From Bretschneidera sinensis (taxonomy: Eukaryota > Streptophyta > Magnoliopsida > Brassicales > Akaniaceae), in contig CM043700.1 of NCBI GenBank assembly GCA_023935145.1, positions 33,699,456 through 33,763,455 on the forward strand: a DNA stretch of 64,000 nucleotides, given 5' to 3'. Under the pieces are notes generated by a model that was given only the letters and a program-made list of their open reading frames with translations, was not told the DNA's origin and ran no database searches. The translations under genes were made by a program, and so were the position numbers. This document shows, piece by piece, positions 59,567-64,000 of the stretch. Position 1 is the stretch's first letter, and each line of letters opens with the position of its first letter.

Positions 59567-60823
59567 ATGGCCGATAAAATCCGTGTTAAATTCACAACTA
59601 GTGGACCAAATGCACCTAAAAGACCAAGGTCTACAAAACCCTCGGCATCGAAGTCACGGGGGAAGGGTGTAGCAGGCTCATAAAGCAAGACGCCTAGAAC
59701 AGAGCTTGATGAGTCTCTGTTTTCCAGTCCTACGGCAAAGGCAAGGTATAACTCAATCATTCGCCATAAGAAGATCATGACGGGTAGAGTTGTCGACTTC
59801 GACTCTATTCGTCATGACAATTTTGATATCTTGCTAGCCTTTGAGGCGATTCACTTGACCCCACTGGTCAAAGTACCTAAAAAATTCTACCCGAGACTGA
59901 TTCACCAGTTCTACGCGAACTTAGTGAAACCCAGTTCTCTGACTCTGAAATTCAGGACCAGAGTCAGTGGTGTGGATTTTGAGGTCAACACTGACCTCCT
60001 CATGAGCATTATGAGAATCCCTGTAAGGGGGATTCAATGGAGTCTGGATGGATGGCCAGACAACTTCGATGTCGAGGCGGCCTGTCAGATAGTCAGGGGA
60101 GACCCTAACAATGTGTATAGACCCACTACATTCCATACATGTAGTGATATGCCCATAGACTCGAAGATGTTTCAGCTGATAGTAAGTTGGACCATCCACC
60201 CGAGACTCGAGAGTCGAGGGTATCTATCTAAGATAGATACGGTATTGATTTGGTGCCTTAAAATAGGACACCACTTCAATATATATCCTCTGCTGCTCGC
60301 CAACATGATAAATGGCAAAGCGAGCGACTCCGAGTGTCTACTTTACGGGATGCTCATTACACTCATACTTCAGCACTTTCGAGTGCCTCTGCCTGCCTCT
60401 GAGGCTCAAGATATTGGACCGACGGACATCATTAATGTCTCATCACTGAAAAAAATGGGATGTGCGGTTCGTGACGGCTTTCTCTATCCGTAGGCCGGGA
60501 AGCACCTACGGATCCGAGAGGATGAGAGCGATGATGATGAGGATGAAGAGGCTGCTGCTTATATGGACACAGATACCCGAGCACCTCCGATTGGTGACTC
60601 GAGTACTGGTCAAACTGGATATGGCGATATACTTCAGGCGATCTCGAGCCTTCAGATGACAATGCAGTCCGGATTCCAGTCCATGCAGACGGAGTACCAG
60701 AGATTGAGCTCCTCCATCGACCACCTACAGGACGGCTTTAAGTTACATCGAAAGCACACCGAGGGTTCCCTAGCAGAGATTAGGGATCTTCTTCGTGATG
60801 GCTCGGACTCTCCCGCTCCTTGA
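59567..60823 (+). pseudogene. Post-pol accessory ORF of Sirevirus-like element (putative plant transposon protein domain plus coiled coil)
   Basis: ATG at 59567 opens MADKIRVKFTTSGPNAPKRP, a basic head. One frame continues for 418 codons to TGA at 60821, interrupted only by TAA at 59681 and TAG at 60491. The middle (59777-60490) holds PRLIHQFYANLVKP, SGVDFEVNTDLLMSIMRIPV, WTIHPRLESRGYLSKIDTVL and LLYGMLITLILQHFRVPLP. It resembles the 'putative plant transposon protein' domain found in many plant retroelement-associated ORFs. The C-terminal part has an acidic run (EDESDDDEDEE, about 60517) and a short amphipathic coiled coil (ISSLQMTMQSGFQSMQTEYQ, about 60640-60700). It occupies the position of the 'envelope-like' ORF of Sireviruses, but I see no signal peptide and no clear membrane anchor. 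Function unknown. Confidence 0.75.
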
Positions 60824-61504
60824 GTCTTTGTTTTTGTTATTATGATGTACTTAGGGTTTTTCAGCTCTTACCACATACCACGGGCATATTTTGTATTACT
60901 TTTGTATTATATATGGCTCTATGAAGCCCGTTCGTGTACTGACTTAATATATATGATGTTGCTTTTACTTTAGTCATATTTCATGCATTTATTTACTCTA
61001 TTTGTGATATGCTTGCATAGTTTCTAACTGCTTTTACTCAAGAATATGCTCTGACACTAGTTATGCTTGTATGAAAACTTCCGGTTCTTCTCGGGAAGGC
61101 TTTAGAACTCCGAATAAAGCCACATTTTTGGACACAGGTTTGTTTTAGCATACTCTAGATGACTGTAGTGGCTAGATAACTTATTTTTCGATTTCTTACC
61201 CATTTGGTTGCTGTTGTCAAAACGGGGGAGAAAAATGAAAAAAACGAGAAAAACTAAGTAAACAAAAACCAATGCATAGATTTAGGGCGAACACTGCTCC
61301 AAAGCTTATTAAAAATGATTCATTGATTGGTTGAGTTGATTGTGGTTGGTTGAAATATTTATATAAACTGCGTTTGCTTGTTTACATGGTGGTTTTACTC
61401 GAAAAACAGAGGAGACTCTGTCCAAATTTTCTCAAAATCCAAACATTTAGTTTTTTAAACTGTTTTCACATTATTAGTTTTGTCATCATAAAAAATGGGG
61501 AGAT
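60824..61504 (+). other. Untranslated stretch with two purine tracts before the 3' LTR
   Basis: Non-coding DNA between the accessory ORF and the 3' LTR. A first purine-rich tract (AAAACGGGGGAGAAAAATGA and onward, 61219-61254) and a second immediately before the LTR (AAAAAATGGGGAGA, 61490-61503) form the duplicated polypurine arrangement reported for Sireviruses. The second is the likely functional primer. Confidence 0.75.
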
Positions 61505-62707
61505 TGTTGACCCTCACCCATATTTTAATGATGACAAAACACAACTGCTATTTTTCTAACAGTTCAAACTAAGTTTAGTAAACAACAAAAGCATTCAACC
61601 AAGGATCAAGGTGCAAGAACTCAAACCAAATCAAACTGTCAAGTGAAGACTGAAGAACTGATATAGGTTTAAAGTATTAGAACCAGTGTAAGTCTCACTT
61701 ACATTGTAATAGCTTGTTCAATGGCTCGAACATAAACGTTTTTCTAAAACCGATCGTTTTTAAACAAATGTTTTCAATTAAAACAGAAAAACTGAGTTGG
61801 AAGACAACCCAGTCGACTGGGTACATATATCAGTCGACTGGTATATGAGACAGTATGTCTCCAGTCAACTGGGTCAGTCATACCAGTCGACTGGTAAATG
61901 GACAGTAAGTCCCCAGTCGACTGGATGAAAAATACCAGTCGACTGGTAACCTAGAAGGCCTGAAAACGAGATTTTTTCAAGTGAACCCAGTCAACTGGTA
62001 TCACGACCCAGTCGACTGGTAGTTCAAAAATATGATGGTTGGACACCATATCTGAACGTTTTAAAAGCAAATCTTTTTCAAATTAAAGTTAAAACGGTCA
62101 TATTATTTGATGGCTATATAAACTCATTCTATTGAGCTTTCAATAGAGAGCTGCACATATTCAAAAAGAGTTGAACTCACACAATCAAATTATTATACTC
62201 TTTGAAACACAAAAAGCTTTGAAATATTCTTGTTGAGCCATTCTTCAAGCTTTACTTTGAAAGAGAGACATTATTTAGTTGTATAAGCTTCCATTAGCTG
62301 TTTTTCTACCATTTGCTTTATAACATCTTTTGTAAAGGGATTACTTTCGAGAGGAAGGGGATTACTTCCGAGAAGAAGGGGATAGCTTCCGAGAAGAAGG
62401 GGATAGCTTCCGAGAGAAAGGGATCGTAAGGTTTGTACAACACCGGGAAAGTTGTACGACTAAGTTACTTAGTGGATTACTTCAAGGAGGTTCCTTGAAA
62501 AGAGTGGACGTAGGGTCGAAACGAATCCGATATTGTCGAACCACTATAATCTGAGTTTGCATCCTCTACTCTTAAACTCTTTATTTACAGCACATTACTT
62601 GTCTTAACTGTTTGCTGCTTATACGTTTTTATAAACTTGTATTAATTCTGCAAAAAGTTTTAAAAACCCAATTCAACCCCCCTCTTGAGTTGAAACCTCG
62701 ATCTACA
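61505..62707 (+). repeat. 3' LTR of Sirevirus-like element (1203 bp)
   Basis: Starts TGTTGACCCTCACCCATATT and ends CTCGATCTACA, closely matching the 5' LTR. TATA box at 62115-62122. It has one extra GGGGATAGCTTCCGAGAAGAA-type short unit near 62380-62400, which accounts for most of the length difference. Several palindromes carry CCAGTCAACTGG instead of CCAGTCGACTGG. Confidence 0.95.
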
Positions 62708-64000
62708 GGATATACACATTTTTCATTTTGAGGCATTATAATTAACTTTTAGTTTTTCATTTAATTTGATATTTTAATTAATTATTCTTTTAACTATAAA
62801 AATAAATAACAAAAAGACATATATTTCAACTTTTTACAATTTATACATTCTCACGGAAAGATTTAAAACACCTTACTCAAAGCTTTTACTTTTAAAAACA
62901 CTCCTTGCTCACAAATTATAAGATTTAGACATTCAATATATCATTTTAGTTAATGTTTCCATTTCAAGAAAGTCTCGTAAAGACTTCAAATATTTAGCTC
63001 AACTCTCTCCTCACCTCAAAAGAGTCATCTATCGATGGAGAATTGTTTCATTGATGTTTTTTGATTGGTGTGTTTCTAGTGTTTTGCGTTTTCTTTGCAC
63101 ATCCAAGAATTTGAAGAACTGTATGTTCGCGGAAGGAGTAATTATTTTAATTTTGCATAGTTAATGACAAACGTTAACAGTAATTAATAATTATTTAATT
63201 TATTAAGATTAATATTAAAACTCTGTTTGTATTTAAAAAAAAAATTATAAACATAAAATATTTACAATGTAAAATGTTATTTTTAATGTATTTGATAAAA
63301 TATAAATAATTTTATAATAAAATCATTTCTTACGCCACTAAAAATTTGAGCTCACAATAGTAGGTGAGCTCAAATCGAAATGGTGATCATTCCCGATAAT
63401 TTTCCATTTTTTATATGCATGTGTTTAGTGTTGTATTGCAACGTGATTGTCTGATATAAGACACGTGTTTGTCGGGTGCGGTTTTATTTGCTTGTCATCA
63501 AACTGTCTTTGTTTGACAATTGGCCAAAGCCTAATTAAATTATAAAATAAATATCAAACTAAACTGCCCAAGTAAAACGCCAAACTTATGTTAGACACTG
63601 TTAGTATGGGAACCATGTGAATGGACACCTTCACGTGCCTCTGTGGTGTTCCATGGCTCCATTTGCGTAAGTGAAGCTGAAGCCTCCTTAATTAAAGGGA
63701 TTTTTGTTTTTGCCAAAAGCTTTGCCATATGAGTTGGAGAAGGCCGTAAATTTTTATTTAGTTATTTAATTGTAATGTTTCGATTTTGATCTGTTTTAGT
63801 GGGTTATTTCGAATTTAACGGTATTTTCTAATACGTACATATCAAATTACATATATTTTAAAAAGTTCTATAATTTTAAATATAAATTCTTAGAAAACAA
63901 TTACCATTCAAATATTAAAATTAATTCTACTCAAATTTTGTTTTAAAGTCAATTATAAATCAAATTTTTTTATAAATTCAAATTGAAACTTTATCCTATT
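62708..64000. other. AT-rich spacer, no gene seen
   Basis: Starts with the right target duplication (GGATA). The rest is AT-rich, with stops in all frames and no recognisable protein, RNA or transposon ends. Confidence 0.5.

Larger units (their letters stand above)
52616..62707 (+). mobile_element. Sirevirus-like Ty1/copia retrotransposon, complete but decayed (10.1 kb)
   Basis: Two similar LTRs (TG...CA) flank a PBS for initiator tRNA-Met, gag, protease, integrase, RT and RNase H in Copia order, then an extra ORF and two purine tracts before the 3' LTR. Flanking GGATG (52611-52615) and GGATA (62708-62712) fit a target duplication with one change. A large gag with coiled-coil linker, palindromic repeats in the LTRs, repeated purine tracts and a post-pol ORF are hallmarks of the Sirevirus genus. 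The LTRs are still closely similar, indicating younger age than the gypsy element. Stops and frameshifts in gag-pol make it non-autonomous. Confidence 0.93.

Noticed and set aside
59567..60823. Accessory ORF as a genuine envelope gene
   Set aside because: No visible signal peptide, cleavage site or membrane anchor; only its position is envelope-like.

Overview
This is nuclear DNA from a flowering plant, most likely a eudicot. It shows spliced genes with plant-type GT-AG introns and AT-rich spacers, telo-box motifs upstream of a ribosomal-protein gene, Copia, Ty3/gypsy and LINE elements, and plant gene families (TBL, strictosidine-synthase-like). No bacterial, organellar or viral genes were seen. 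All exon models were derived by eye from conserved protein sequence, splice signals and reading phase. There is no transcript evidence here.

Layout. 1-1826 is the 3' end of a decayed Copia retrotransposon with its 3' LTR. 1827-5528 is AT-rich DNA with a tandem duplication and a frameshifted strictosidine-synthase-like remnant. 5529-14761 (minus) is an intact nine-exon gene for the 20S proteasome alpha-1 subunit (246 aa). Its introns hold three LINE 3' ends, a MITE and a long-TIR DNA transposon whose left arm was split by one of the LINEs. It is head-to-head with RPS29 (15113-16227, plus, 56 aa) across a 351-bp shared promoter. 17704-21554 (minus) is a nine-exon methylthioribose-1-phosphate isomerase gene (382 aa, methionine salvage). 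25059-29404 (plus) is a trichome-birefringence-like polysaccharide O-acetyltransferase gene (534 aa) with a probable 5'-UTR intron.

31024-41684 is a complete but decayed Ty3/gypsy element of Tat type on the minus strand. Between its integrase and 3' LTR it carries an antisense spliced ORF with its own TATA box, a second partial copy of that ORF's 3' end, and a 49-bp tandem array. 42401-50254 (plus) is a 13-exon vWA-domain gene of the inter-alpha-trypsin-inhibitor-heavy-chain-like group with a cysteine-rich tail. It has an apparent +1 frameshift in exon 8 that a cryptic acceptor could bypass. 52616-62707 (plus) is a complete, decayed Sirevirus-like Copia element with an extra ORF between pol and the 3' LTR. 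62708-64000 is AT-rich with no gene seen.

The most unusual structure is in the Sirevirus-like element. The 12-bp palindrome CCAGTCGACTGG forms an eight-copy array upstream of the TATA box in each LTR. A second, six-copy array lies inside the element, directly upstream of a TATA box and the extra ORF. This looks like an LTR-type promoter module reused to drive the accessory gene. The gypsy element independently carries a separately promoted accessory gene in the same post-integrase position.
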